DNA from: Erodium maritimum | Taxonomy: Eukaryota > Streptophyta > Magnoliopsida > Geraniales > Geraniaceae | Assembly: GCA_963921825.1 (NCBI GenBank) | Contig: OY997590.1 | Location: 54,426,012-54,490,011, forward strand | DNA: 64,000 nucleotides | Direction of reading: 5' to 3' | In this document: in pieces, positions 37,610-49,275 of the stretch | Numbering within the stretch: the stretch's first letter is position 1 | Layout: each line of letters begins with the position of its first letter | The notes under the pieces: generated by a model | What the model was told of the DNA's origin: nothing | The model's input: the letters and a program-made list of their open reading frames with translations, nothing else | Database searches by the model: none | Program-made: the position numbers and the translations under genes

Positions 37610-37959
37610 TACTATAGTTGCTTCAACGTTACTCCCCTTTACAACAATGTTGATAGTTGTTTATTTAGGCTTTAGGATTTAAATGAGATAGATAGATCTT
37701 CTGACTCTTATGTATAGCGACGGGATGTTACCAGAGGTTCTCAATCTCATTTATTGTACTCGAATTTGAAAAACGAGAATTAATACCTATATACGATGTT
37801 TGAAAATTTTATTTTTCACAATGTTTGGATCTTACAGTTCATGCATGCTAACTGGATAATTAATTTTTAATTCTGAATTTAGTAAATAATGAAATGAAAA
37901 AAATTTGAAATAACTTTATTCTAAATTTAAACACCAATTGTACAACAAATTCAACGAAA
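37610..37959. other. AT-rich flank without recognised gene
   Basis: Continuation of the pre-insertion sequence at 31374-31796. It includes the likely 3' flank of the Harbinger transposase fragment. Confidence 0.4.
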
Positions 37960-38800
37960 TGTAAATCTCTATTTTGATTCATAGTCCCCTTTAAAACGAT
38001 TTCATATGTATTCAACAAGGTCAACTTAAAGTTGTTGGCGAATGTTATCACTATTCATGTGCTCTCGAATATCAATGTATTGTTGGTAGGATAATGGGAC
38101 TATGTGGTGTCATTGTTTTGGTGGTGTTCAGTCAGATCTGTCTGGAGGGTTCTCATCATAGGAGTCTTAAGTTCCTTTTTCGTACCTGTCACATTCCTCC
38201 TTTATTATTATATTGTGTAGAATGATACAAGTTTGCGTGATATCTAACAACGTATACATGTCCCACACACAACTAGGACGGGAAATTATGTGCCACCGTG
38301 CTTGAAGAATTTCAAAATTTTGTTCAACATCCATCTGAGCACCTTCTTAGAGTTTAGAAAACAATTTGTGTTTTCTTTGGGCATGAGGTCGAATTGTTTT
38401 CACGAACCGACACCAATTTGGAAACATATCGTCAACCAAATAATAAGGTTGGTTGTATCAATTCTCATTGACCTCGTAGTCCAAGGCATAGTCACGGTCG
38501 ACAAGAGTTCCATGTAATAAGTGTCTATCGTTGAGAATGTTGATGTCGTTGTTTGAACCAACCGCACCGAAATACTTATCTCAAATCCACAATTCACGAG
38601 ACTCTACAACTTGTAGCATTATCGTTGGACGGCCATGATTATCTCCCCACATGTAGGTTCCTTGCCACGCGTTCAGGAAACTCTTCCACTCACAATACAT
38701 GTAGTCAAGACTCCCAATCATGCTTGGAAACCCTCGTCGAACTTGTGCCTCCATTTTATGGACCCTAACTTTAAAATCATTCATAACTCGATCACAAAAA
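37960..38800 (-). pseudogene. PIF/Harbinger transposase fragment
   Basis: Minus-strand reading: SMIGSLDYMYCEWKSF, then GDNHGRPTIMLQVVESRELWI (38581-38784), then after a stop ILNDRHLLHGTLVDRDYALDYEV, YYLVDDMFPNWCRFVKTI and WHIISRP. It parallels the transposase at 26430-26880 (GSLDYMHWEWKNFP, FVDGIYPSWSRFVKSI). The N-terminal third is absent and there are several stops. The copy is clearly older or more diverged than the one at 25864. Confidence 0.85.
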
Positions 38801-40322
38801 TGGAAGAGAAAGTATACAATTAGGCTTGTGGGTATGAAGTATGAAGTGTGGAAAACACAAAATGTTGTTGGGGGTATTAATAGAAATTTCTTATGATTCT
38901 TTTAGGCTATCCACAGTGGAGGCGTTTCTTCATCCAATCTAGCGTCAAATCGGCCTAAAAAGCCCAAAAATTCGGTCTAATTCGAATCTGTTTGTCGATT
39001 CTTCGTCTAAGGAGGAGGAGAGAGAGTAGATAGTCGATAGAATCGTAGAATCTGGAGGAGAGAGAATAGATCGTCTAATGTCACGATTCTCCTATGGAGA
39101 ATCGCCACGTGGTATCCAATAAAATAATGATATATTAAATTTCCTAAATAAACCGATTCGTAAATAACTTTCTTTGATATGTTTCCTTAATAATAAATAA
39201 ATTTCCTTAATAATAGATTCAATAATTTCCTTAATAAATCATATCACGTTATTTAATGTTTTCATAATTTAATAATTTATATTACCTAATTAAGATTATA
39301 TTAATTTCTAATTTCTAATTTAATATTTCCTAATTAAAATAATATTAATTTATTATTTATAATTTAATAATACAATTTATATTTTAAGATTAATTAATAA
39401 TACAATCGATATGTTGAATAAGTTTTTTTTAAAATTTACATCATTTTATTTATAATAAAAAATCCCTTCATTTTTTGCTTTATTAATATTAAGCGCTTTG
39501 AATGTTTCCATCGTCTTTCTTTCTTTTTTTGGTGGCTCTCGGAAATAATAACATGTTTCCATCGTCTTTCGTATTTTTTCCATTGTTTTTAAATTTATAT
39601 TTTTTTTAATTTTTTTTATATTAGACTCGGAAAAGACGAATAGGGTCTATTCTCAATGTAGAGTGATTTGAATTAGACCCACTAATCGGGTCTGTCACGC
39701 CCCAAATCCGGTTTTGACTGGACTCGAGACGTGAACTAAAAGTAAAGAATAATTAGCAATTTAAAAGGAACAATCAATACGAAAAGTTGTAAATTGAATA
39801 ACACCGAAAACGAAAGCCAATAGCTCAGTTTGACAATTAATAACAAAAGTAATTGAACAATCGATACGTCTCTAACTCAAGTCCCAAATCCCAAAGAGCT
39901 CCCGAGCCTTGAGATCACCTTTAGAACTACTCAAGAAGGAAACCTGTACAAACAGTAAACAAGCAGAGGGGTGAGCTTACGCTCAGTAGGGAAAAGACAG
40001 TAAAGTAAAATAACCCCGTTAAAGTATAAAATCATTTAGTGCAAGTAAACAGAGTTAAAAGCTAGAACGATTGTCGAAAGATGCTTTAAATATGGATCAA
40101 TAAAAGTACAAGCCTTAAAGAAGATAACCCTCAAGGAAAACAACGGAAGATAACGAATGTGATACTTTAACGAAGATAAAGCTCGAGGATATCAATAGGA
40201 AGAAACAAATTTGTCAAATGACATAATTTAAGAAGTACACAATACTGAAATGCTTAATATCAAATTCCAAGACTTTGATCAGTACACAGACTAGTACATC
40301 ATATCAGGAAGCCCCTCGATTC

Positions 40323-40343
40323 GGGGGGGGGGGGGGGGGGGGG
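40323..40343. repeat. Poly-G tract (about 21 G)
   Basis: A homopolymer inside the nested LTR. Its length is likely unreliable. Confidence 0.9.
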
Positions 40344-40439
40344 ACACTATCATCGGGATTCCCGAAAAAGTTTCCTAGGAACGCACGTTCTCGAAAGTCC
40401 CTGAAAATGTCCCCAAATGATCATAATTCATCGGGACAA

Positions 40440-40720
40440 ATGAGTTTCTCCGGAACACGTAGCATCAGAATAAGACAATAAAGTATAATGTCGGAACATC
40501 CGTCGGCCTCAGTCTTCCCGGAACTCGAAGCATCGGGGTGGAACCAGTCATTCCGGAACACGAAGCATCGGATAGGACAATAATATCACGTAGCATCGGG
40601 GTGGAACCAGTCTTTCCGGAACACGAAGCATCGGATAAGACGGTAATTCACCACACCGAAATATCTTTCGGTCTAGGTCTTCTCGGATCACGTAGCATCG
40701 GGATGGACAACAATATAAAC
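40440..40720. repeat. Short repeats in the nested LTR
   Basis: The word CGGAACACGAAGCATCGG and variants recur, with GGGGTGGAACCAGTC repeated about 65 bp apart. The position within the LTR parallels the tandem array in the other LTR family. Confidence 0.75.
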
Positions 40721-42690
40721 AAAACGGACCGACATACCATTCGGTAAGTAAACAGCAAAGGCACTCAATTCCCGACAGGGCACAACACACAACTCATACT
40801 ATCAACCAAGCTTACCGGCATACTTACCAACCACGATCCATCGGTCTATCACTCACCCGATCATACCATTTGCCACAATCAATTACACTCAACATTCATT
40901 CAAGCATTTAAGCAAGCATTCATTCAAGCATTCAATCACAAGCATCACAATTGATCTAGTTTAGTTAGACTCTTATCTTGACCTAAATGCTAAGCAAGCA
41001 CGACATGTGAGGCAAACACAAACAATCCTGAGGCTCAGCACGACCAAACTACCAGCACGACAATTTCCCAAGTATTGAAAGCGATTTAAACTAGTGAATC
41101 ACGTCCTACATGCATACTAGACACGTCCGCTTATTATAATAATTGAAAAACGATTATTCTAGTGAATCACATCCTATATGCCATCTAGGACCTTTCCAGT
41201 TATTATTAACCTAAAAGCATACTAAGGCGTTATTTTAAACGAGGAGTTTAGTACTTTCCCTACCTCAAGAAGATCACAACAGCTACGTCTCCTAGCTGCT
41301 GACGTCCTGGCCTACTCCGTCTTCTTGGGCAAAGTCCAAGTTCTCACGCAAAGTCCAAGCCTGGGTTTTAACAGTTAATGTCCAATCAGTCCTGGTATTA
41401 TCCAAAGGTTCTCTGATTTTTCAGATCAGTCTTTTAAATTAACTGATTTTAAGTCAAAATATAATTTAAATTAAATAATCTTTCTGCCCTACCCGGCCAA
41501 CCCGAGTCTGACCCGAAACCCGGCCCGAGTCCGAAACCCGGATCCGAACCAGACCTGGTCCAGACCCAGGACCGACCCGGACCCGAGGACCAGACCCGAG
41601 TCAGACCCGAGAACCAGGTCCGAGTCAAAACCTGGACCTTAGATCTTGGTCTGGCCCAAGGTCCGTTCCCCGGCCCAAGGCCCGTCTAGCTTAGGCCCGT
41701 CTTGGTCCTGTGTCTCTGGTCAGGCCCAAGGCCTGGATCTCTGGCCTGGACTGTGACGGCGTCGAGGCCGGTAGGCATCCGGCGGGGCGAGGTCGACGGC
41801 GGGAAGCTTCGGAGTTGTTTCTCGTCGCCGGTGACGGTGTTAGGAAATCAGGGCGAATGGGAGGCGGCGTCAGGACACTAGACGAGCTTCTCCGTCCAGA
41901 TCCGACCACCAGAGACGCTTTCTGGAGCTAGAACTCCAGATCTAGAGCTCGAGAGCTCCAGCGACGTTCTCCAGCCACGCCCGACCCCAAAACCGGTCAG
42001 AAGTTCGCTATTCTCCGGCGAGAGGCGACGGGGACGACGGATCTGGTGAGGAAATGAGCTCACCGTTGCTGGTCGTGCCTGAATCTGGCACGGTGGAGAT
42101 CGATTCGACGGTGGCGAAGGTGAGGTCGTAGATGGAAACGGCGGCTAGGGTTCGTGCTCTGGGTTCGACGAGGAAGACGAAGAGAGGAAGAAGAGAGAGA
42201 GGGAGGGGTTTATGTGATGAGGTTGAGTCGCGGTGGTAATAGAAGAAAAGGAGGAAGGCGAAGGACGTGGAGGAGGTCGTAGAAAAGGGATGGCGGCGGG
42301 ATCTGGTTTGGGCTCGCGAGAGAGAAAACTCGAGGTTGAAGACGAAGCCTCGTTTTGCATGCCCGAAAATGCGAACTAAAGCGGCGCATTCTGAGGGTTA
42401 ATCGCGTGCGTAGGGTTGGGCCGCGCGTGCTATTGGGCTTGGCTCTCTCTTGAGTTGGGCCCAGTCTGGCCCAAAGTCCAGCGTTGGAGAATTCTCCTCT
42501 TCTCTTTTTTTTTCTTTTCACAAAAACACTTGTTTCAAAAACCTACCCCATCGTTCCAAAAAGAAACTTATTACTCTTTTAAAACAAGGTGGTCTTTATT
42601 GGGTCTATTTTCCACATTTTTTTTCTAAAATTTGATCCAATTAGATCGGGATTAGACCGATTCGGTCTAATACCACTGTGGAAGATCTTA

Positions 42691-43205
42691 TTAGTTTTTC
42701 AAAAAAAAAACTAGTTGGACACTACCAACAATTTTTTTTTACCTTTAGTGCCACGGTGCAACCAATCCTCGACTGGCCACTTAAAATTTAGGAGCCGAAT
42801 TCTTGTGGTTCTATCAGAAAAACCAAATCACATGGTTCTGATTTTTGATGCCTCTGAACGTGTTCGGATGTCCCGTTCCCATCCATTACAAACGTGTAAA
42901 TATTGAACTTAATTTTTATTAATATGAATCACAACCTTCAAAACCACATGTTGTACGAGTTCTTACTACAACTTGTTTTTTTTGTAGACATGAATTCAAT
43001 ATGAGGCCTTAATGTATTGTATTACAAATAAAAATTTCGGAGAGACATCACAAACCTCAATTTTCAACACCCGCCTTTCATGTTCGGGTTTGACTCAATA
43101 AGTATTCATTTTGGGGAAAAGGTAGAAATCTATCTTTTTGTTTTGGTCACGAACAATAAGCAACCCATTGTTTAAAAGTATCAAATACAATACCTAAAGT
43201 ATTAG
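42691..43205. other. AT-rich intergenic, nothing recognised
   Basis: No coding or repeat structure could be supported. Confidence 0.4.
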
Positions 43206-44758
43206 TCACTGACATTTGTTAGTAAAAATGGACAAAATATTTCATTTTGTAAGTCATGTGACTCATTTGAATATTAAGTGGAGAGTGAAATGACGATTTT
43301 TCTTTGACTCATTTGCAAGGTTCTAAAAATCGCTAGGCGCTAGTTGGGCGATTAGGGCCTTTAGGGATTAATCAGAGACTAAAGGGGGATTAATCAGGGA
43401 TTTATCAAATTAATCGGATATTAATCGGGTCGGCCAAAAAGAAATGACGTCTGGGCGGAGTCTGTTGGACAAAAGTGAGTTTAGACAAATGGAAATGGTC
43501 AACTTGACGCTCAATTATATATATGATTGGCTCACCCTAGAATTATGGAAATATTAGTTTGTGTTCTAGGAAGTGAGACATTTCCAACGAGATATTATGA
43601 GGTCTAAACAGACAAGAGGTGAATGAGAAATTGAACCTCAAAGATCACCCGTTGAACTTAGTGGTTGAGAAAATTGCAAATGAAAAATACATCATTCTTG
43701 TGTTGTCCCACATTGAAAGATTACCAAACTTTCATTGGGTTTATATAGTGTTGTCTTCCTAGCATGTTTGAATTGCTTGGATGAAAGGCTTTGTGCGAGA
43801 CACGAATGCTGCAGCGGAATTGGGCCCGTAGCGTCAGCTTTGTTTTGCTTCGGCCCGCATTGAAATCTCAACAATTAATTTCCAATTTCAGAATATGCAA
43901 ATTAAGAAAATCTGAAATTGATATCTTTTTCAGTTTTGGAAATTGATATGTAATAAGGAAATTTCAGAATTTATTATTTCCTAATTTTTTTATTATTTTG
44001 ATTTTTTTAATATTTAAGAAATTTATTTAATTTCCTAATATTATAATATTTCAAAATTAATAATTAATTACTGGAAATATATATTTCCAATATTTGATAG
44101 TTCCGAAAATTGTGTTTCCATAAACTTGTTTCCAAAAGCTCTCTCCCCTTTTTCTATATAAGCTCTGTTCTAGTTCACTATTCGTAGTGGAAAAAATTAG
44201 ACATGTAGTAGAGACGAACTAGATACGAAATTTACCTACACAATTTCTCTCCTTCTCCAAGAACAAAACAACTAATTTCTTTCTACTCGGCGCTACTTCT
44301 CATACACAGTTTCGAGTTCGTTTAAGTTGTATCTTGGGAGACTTGCTCATACGGGGCTACAAAAAGTCTTAAGGAAACTGGTTCGCAGGCCTCGACATAC
44401 CAGTACCTTTTCGAGTATCGACTGAGGTTACTGTATCGATTACGTATCGTGTTTACATTATTGCTTTTACATTATTGTTACTTATGTGATTCAACTGTTC
44501 ATTAATAATATTGGATTCAGTTTTATCTGTTTATTATCGTTTATGGACTAACCCGTCTAACAGAGTCTAATCGGGATTTTAGAACATTGCTTTTTTGTTA
44601 GTAAAAATGGACATAATATTTTATTGTATAAGTCATGTGACTCATTTGATTATTAAGTGGAGAGTGAAATGACGATTTTTTTTTACTCATTTAAATGTAA
44701 AAGAACAAGATGAGCATTTTGTATTTTGTTGTTAGTTTTTACTAACAAAAGTCGGTGG
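43206..44758. mobile_element. Composite small inverted-repeat element
   Basis: Outer inverted termini TCACTGACATTTGTTAGTAA (left) and the reverse complement of TTTTTACTAACAAAAGTCGG (right, ending 44758). Inside lie a 100-bp direct repeat (43215-43314 and 44594-44692) and, between its copies, a second small element (43316-44589) with termini CAAGGTTCTAAAAATC and GATTTTAGAACATTG. That one is itself split by a solo LTR. No coding region. Confidence 0.65.
43458..44567 (+). mobile_element. Solo LTR, 1.1 kb, with GAGTC duplications
   Basis: Body 43463-44562 starting TGTTGGAC and ending GTCTAACA, flanked by perfect 5-bp GAGTC at 43458-43462 and 44563-44567. The size and the region near 44150 (TATATAAGCTC, TATA-like) followed by leader-like sequence suggest a Copia-type LTR. 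No internal region is present, so it arose by LTR-LTR recombination. Confidence 0.88.
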
Positions 44759-44790
44759 CCAAATTTTTTTTACCTTCAACATTTTATTTT

Positions 44791-45345
44791 GGGATAATTC
44801 CATTTTAGTACCCTAAAACTTTCGGATTTCGTTTTTAGTACCCTAAATGTTTTTTGTGCCACTTTAGTACCCTAAATCTTTGTTTATTCCAGTTTAGTAC
44901 CCAACGTCTGATTTTCCATCCAATGATGTTAACTTTCCATCCAATGAACATAAAATGTCCAAAATACCCCTCATGTTACATCAAATTTTCAAAAATTTGC
45001 CATTGAATTTAATTTTTTATATATATACAAATCAGGTTTTTTTAATAAAAATTATATTTTAATTTAAAAACAAATCAATTTATTGTTTTAAAAAAAGTTT
45101 TTATTTAAAAATTAATTTATATATGAAAATAAAAATTAAAAGTCAGTTTTTATTTATAAAAAATCATTTTTATTTTTCAAAAATTCAATTTTTTTAAACT
45201 ACCTAAGGGTAGTTTTGGTATTATTATAAAAGATAGGGTCATGTGCAAGGCACATGACGTTTTTCCATCCTAAAATGGATGAAAAATTAATGACGGGTAT
45301 TAAACTGGAATAAAATCTTAACGGCGGTTTTAGTATGAAAATTGA
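44791..45345. mobile_element. Small inverted-repeat element (TAGTACCC family), copy 1
   Basis: The left part is rich in TTTTAGTACCCTAAA words. The right part has the inverse text, including GGGTCATGTGCAAGGCACATGACG and reverse complements of TTCCAGTTTAGTACCC. The same family forms 49276-50786. The ends are blurred and the centre is AT-rich. Confidence 0.55.
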
Positions 45346-46922
45346 TTAATATTCGATATCAAATCTTATTTGGGAAGTATGATTCCAATTCATACATGTA
45401 GCTAGCCTAGGACCCCGTTGTATTATTGTTTTCATCGTAGGTGGTTTTGTCCTAGTCCTAGGCATGAGAAAAACGAAATTGCGAGCAGAAGTGGGGCTTA
45501 TGGTTGCGTTCTTACCAATGAAGTAGCTATGTTGAATTCGGAGCTAGCAATGCTCAACCTCAACCTGTCACCAACTCAATTACTGCTCTACTGCTGCTAA
45601 TCAAAGGCTATACAGCAAAACTCCAACATGCCATTAAGCCACTACCCACCCACACAGTCGCACTCTTGTTGTATACATTAAATAAATGTGTTTTATATTA
45701 TAAACTTTAACCAGTTACTTTAATGATTAGTTGTATCTGTTAGACTATACTAGTACTCAGAGTAGCGTAAAATTAGGGTTTCGTGAAAATGGCGGCAGAT
45801 ATGGCCGCAACTCTTTCATCTAATTTCAGCCGTCACCATTCGTGAGCAACGATGGACAGGGATCAAGGTCGCTCAGGACGTCATCTCTGGTATCTCTACT
45901 CTTGTTGTCTCGGGCTACAAGTCGATCTCCAGATCCACTGTCATCGATCTCCCTATCAACTGCCATCGATCTCCGATAGAGTAGGAGCGGCAAGATCGAG
46001 TGCTTTCCGTCACCAGGGCGATGTAGCAAGGAATCCCAGCGTTCTTTAGAGGGAAAGGAGGTCAAAAAAGGGCAGGTTTGTACGTCGAACTCTGCCGATG
46101 GTTTTGATAGTGTATGTGGGTAATCTTCCAGAGGTGGCCACAAAGTCGGTGTCGGAATCCTCTGGTGTTCTGGGCAGAACATGAGAGGAACTAAAGGGAA
46201 GGAAGCCTTGGTGGCGGCGTGAGGGTACAAGTCTGTCTAGGGCTACGGAAACAAGGCTTCTTGGATTGGGCCCTTAGCAACACTCAATGAGCCGAGGCCT
46301 ATGGGCAGCGGGTCGTCCAACTCCTACAGCTTACCACCCGACCCGAAGTAGGGCGGGGAGGCCCATACCCGATCTGAAATAGAGGGTGGGTTGACCCGGG
46401 ACGGGCCGGGTAAAGGGGGAACCCAAGAAGGAAATCGGATCGGGTGGGACCCATATGATAAAATCTGATTTCCACACGAACAAGAGGGAAGTTAGTTGAA
46501 GTGGTGGGGGGGCTTTAAGCACCCTCGTCTCGCTGAATGAAGCTGAGGTGGTCGGCCGGATTCAACGCCTCTCTGGACATAAGGTGGTAGAGGTTCCACC
46601 AAGAACTAGCAAGGTACTTCCATACTTGCTCGGAGGTCAACAATTTTGCGTTTTGAAGCCCTACCATTATCATTCATGTGAGGAGGATGCACTCGGGCAA
46701 CCTGAAAGAGTATTCGGTCCATCATAATACTTTTCCGACAATCTGTCTACCCTATCCTAAGTGTTTTATTGTTGGAAACTCATTTTCATATCGGTCATTT
46801 AGCTTACTTTTGTAAACATTTAAGATAATAATGTTAGTTGAGCTGAATCGTGGAATAATAATGAACTTTATTGTCATAACTCGGTACAACTAAAATAGAA
46901 TCAAAAGGATAGCTTACAATAA
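45346..46922. other. Intergenic; GC-rich relic without recognised domain
   Basis: From about 45785 to 46560 the sequence is GC-rich and has open frames on both strands (for example minus 45826-46230), but I recognise no protein family. It might be the 5' part of a decayed LINE or retrotransposon. The remainder to 46922 includes the 3' flank of the carboxylesterase. Confidence 0.35.
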
Positions 46923-47936
46923 TCATAGATTAGAGATTTGTTTGGCAAGAAAATCCTTAACTTGTCCGATTAATTGGGAAGACTCTGGGATTTCGGGGAA
47001 CACATAGAATGCATGGACCATGTTTGGATACTCGATTAGCTCTACCCTTTTCCCGGATTTCCTGAGCCAGTCTGCGTACCGGACCTGCCAATCCCGTAAC
47101 GGGTCGAATCCTCCCACGAACACAAGCGTCGCCGGAAACTCCACAGCCGACAAGTCCTCCGCATTGGGGCCGCTCACATTCGCCGCCCCGTGGTCCCGGC
47201 TCGACCCCTCCGGCAGAAACACCCTCCACAGCCAATCCGTCCTCTTCGTCGACACCAGCGGCGCTCCCGCCAGCCTCACCTCCGCCTCCGTCCTCTCCTC
47301 CCCGCCGAAGAACGGCTGGATCGACACCAGCCCCAGGATCCTCACCCGCCGGAGCGCCCCCCTACACGCCCTCACCGTCACGTGGTGCCCGATGTTCGCG
47401 CCCGCGCTGTCTCCGGCCAGGAAGCACCGCGATAGATCCGCCTTCCCCGGGAGGGCGCCGTCGTTGCCGTCCAGGAACTTGAGGACGTCGAACCCGTCGT
47501 CGTATTGGCAAGGGTAGCCGTGTTCCGGGGTGAGGCGGTAGTCCACCGACACGACCACCGCGCCGAGCCTCCTGGCGAGGCGGCGGCAGACGGCGTCGTA
47601 GGTGTAGGAGGCGGCGCTGAGGAAGGTGAACCCTCCGCCGTGGAAGAAGACGACGACGGGGAGGGTGGCGGCGGTTGAGTCGGTGGGGGTGAAGATGCGG
47701 AACGAGAGGTTGCGGGAGGGGTCGACGGTGACGTCGGAGGTGGTGACGCCGTGGATGGGTTTGGGGTTCGGGTAGGCTTTGAAGTCGAGGAGGTTGAGGA
47801 GGCGGCGGTTCACGGTGCCGTCACTGCGCTGGACGGAGTCAGTGATTGTGGACCCCAGGAACAGCGCCACCCTTGTCTTCCACGGTACCACCGGCGACGG
47901 GACAGATTGACCTTCAGCTGTAACCATCTTTGCCAA
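46923..47936 (-). CDS. Carboxylesterase, CXE18 type (alpha/beta hydrolase, HSL-like)
   Basis: Intronless, 337 residues, full length for plant class carboxylesterases. The oxyanion-hole motif HGGG lies at residues 99-102, the nucleophile Ser177 in GDSAG, and the remaining triad members are probably Asp278 (GGFDPLRDW) and His308 (NMVHAFY). The catalytic His is present, so this is an esterase rather than a GID1 gibberellin receptor, which shares the fold but has lost it. The N-terminal [28 protein letters not shown] block is typical of CXE18. Substrate unknown: small carboxylic esters, xenobiotics or hormone conjugates are family possibilities. No signal peptide, so probably cytosolic. Coding GC content is high against AT-rich flanks. 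The Met at 47936 was chosen as the first in frame; a second Met is at codon 4. Confidence 0.94.
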   Translation of the reverse strand: MAKMVTAEGQSVPSPVVPWKTRVALFLGSTITDSVQRSDGTVNRRLLNLLDFKAYPNPKPIHGVTTSDVTVDPSRNLSFRIFTPTDSTAATLPVVVFFHGGGFTFLSAASYTYDAVCRRLARRLGAVVVSVDYRLTPEHGYPCQYDDGFDVLKFLDGNDGALPGKADLSRCFLAGDSAGANIGHHVTVRACRGALRRVRILGLVSIQPFFGGEERTEAEVRLAGAPLVSTKRTDWLWRVFLPEGSSRDHGAANVSGPNAEDLSAVEFPATLVFVGGFDPLRDWQVRYADWLRKSGKRVELIEYPNMVHAFYVFPEIPESSQLIGQVKDFLAKQISNL

Positions 47937-47984
47937 CTGATAGTGTTTTGGTTTCTTCGCAAGAGTGAAGATTCTATAATGTAC

Positions 47985-47994
47985 ATATATATAG
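47985..47994 (-). promoter_or_regulatory. TATA box of the carboxylesterase gene
   Basis: CTATATATAT on the minus strand, 49-58 bp before the start codon, implies a short 5' UTR of about 20-30 nt. Confidence 0.55.
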
Positions 47995-48059
47995 TTAATA
48001 AATAGGGATAATTAAAGGTTCGGGTAAAAACCTCTTCTAAACAAATAAATATAAAACTA

Positions 48060-48240
48060 TAAAAGCAGGAACAACGGTGCGTCCCGGCTCGTGTCTTTGC
48101 AGTTTGCGGGATACAGGACGCGAGCCGTCCCGTTGTGGATAGATTTTTCGCGTCCCGCAAAAACACGGGACATGTCATGGCTAGCGTCCCACGTCCCGCC
48201 CATTGCTCGACACGTGTTCTCTGGAGTCCCACTATCTTAT
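48060..48240. repeat. CGTCCCG-rich degenerate repeat in the carboxylesterase promoter region
   Basis: The words GCGTCCCG, CCGTCCCGTTGTGG and CACGGGACA recur in both orientations, an unusual GC-rich patch about 120-300 bp upstream of the gene. It may be a decayed small DNA transposon or part of the promoter. No termini defined. Confidence 0.35.
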
Positions 48241-48614
48241 ATAGTAAACATCCAAACCCCTGAGCCAAGCTCTTCTATCATACATGCTTAAGTAACATTA
48301 GATTAAAATGTCAAATTAATGACATAACTGTGACCATCTTTTCCAACTGCAAGTGTTCGTCTAATATTGCTGTGACAACTTAACTACAAATAGTTTGCGT
48401 TTGATAACTTATTGATTAACATGAATAAAGTATGTATGTGATTAGAGGTTAAAATAATTTCAATTTTGAACAAAAAAGGACTAAATAGATTGGTTGTATC
48501 CATATGTCTATCTACGCAGTTATTACCCGTCATGGAAATCTCTCAAACGTATTAAATTGTTCCAACTGAAAAATTTATTGTAGTTGTAACAACAATTTCA
48601 ATATACACCATGTG

Positions 48615-48992
48615 AAAAATGTAAGATAAATTACTTTGACGTAACTCGTATTATACGTCTTTTACATATAAATATCTTGAAGCTATTTTGTAACGAAAAT
48701 ATACCCCAAACAAATACTTAGGAACATCATCCCCCATTTCATCCATTTTTTCGTCCATTTATTGTTTTTTTTTTCCAGAAATTTCGAAACAAACTTCAAC
48801 CCTAAATCTAAAACTAAATTTCTCTCCAAACCTAAATCTAACCCTAAAAATAGATGAAAAAATGGATGGAAGAGGGATGTTGTTACTAAGTGTTAGTTCG
48901 GGGTATGTTTTCGTTACAAAATAACTTTGAGGTATTTATCTGTTAAACTCGTATAGTACAAGGTATGTCAACGTAATTTACCCAAAAATCTA
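48615..48992. mobile_element. Mutator-like MITE with 9-bp duplication
   Basis: Body 48624-48983 (360 bp). The arms are reverse complements over roughly 150 bp (for example TATTTTGTAACGAAAATATA on the left against TTTTCGTTACAAAATAACTT on the right). Termini AGATAAATTAC and, inverted, GGGTAAATTAC. The flanks AAAAATGTA and AAAAATCTA agree at 8 of 9 bases, typical of Mutator-type target duplications. Confidence 0.8.
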
Positions 48993-49275
48993 TCATAATT
49001 GTAACCGTACTTTTAACATACATTGTCGTAGAAAACAGTTTGGGAGGCATTATTATGGTATCTCCCTCGGTAAAAATATAATGCCTAGTTCTAAGAATTT
49101 GGGAGAAGTTGTTGCACGAGGGTAGAGTTGTCATAAGAGTGTCCCTAAAGACACTGTGTTTTAAGCCTTACAAAACGCTAGATAGAATATAGCGAGGATA
49201 AATCAAATAAAAACTCACCCTTAACTTAAAAACTGTGTGAACCCATTCAAGTCATCCATGTTATAAAAGGATAAT

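Larger units (their letters stand above)
39688..42605 (-). mobile_element. Solo LTR related to the TGTCACGCCCC family, nested, GGGTC duplications
   Basis: Body 39693-42600, about 2.9 kb. Starts TGTCACGCCCCAAATCC like the Ty3/gypsy LTR at 31802, and its other end GTGGTCTTTATT aligns with GTGGTTATTACA of that LTR. The flanking 5 bp GGGTC occur at 39688-39692 and 42601-42605. The terminal CA is lost. Internal sequence differs strongly from the 31.8-kb LTR, so it belongs to a related but separate family. Open frames at 41691-42521 are LTR leader sequence. Confidence 0.68.
38902..42690. mobile_element. Harbinger-like non-autonomous element, TTA duplications, split by solo LTR
   Basis: Left end GGCTATCCACAGTGG at 38905, right end reverse complement GATCTTCCACAGTGG ending at 42687, with TTA on both sides (38902-38904 and 42688-42690). 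Subterminal sequence includes the palindrome TTAGACCGATTCGGTCTAA at the right end (42652-42670) and a half-site at about 38970. Without the nested LTR it is about 870 bp, AT-rich, and has no transposase. Confidence 0.7.

Noticed and set aside
41691..42521. Ser/Pro-rich frames as a secreted or regulatory protein
   Set aside because: They fall in the leader-like part of a solo LTR and resemble 5' UTR-type pyrimidine-rich DNA.
47020..47517. 165-codon plus-strand frame over the carboxylesterase
   Set aside because: Antisense shadow of a GC-rich gene with an intact catalytic triad.
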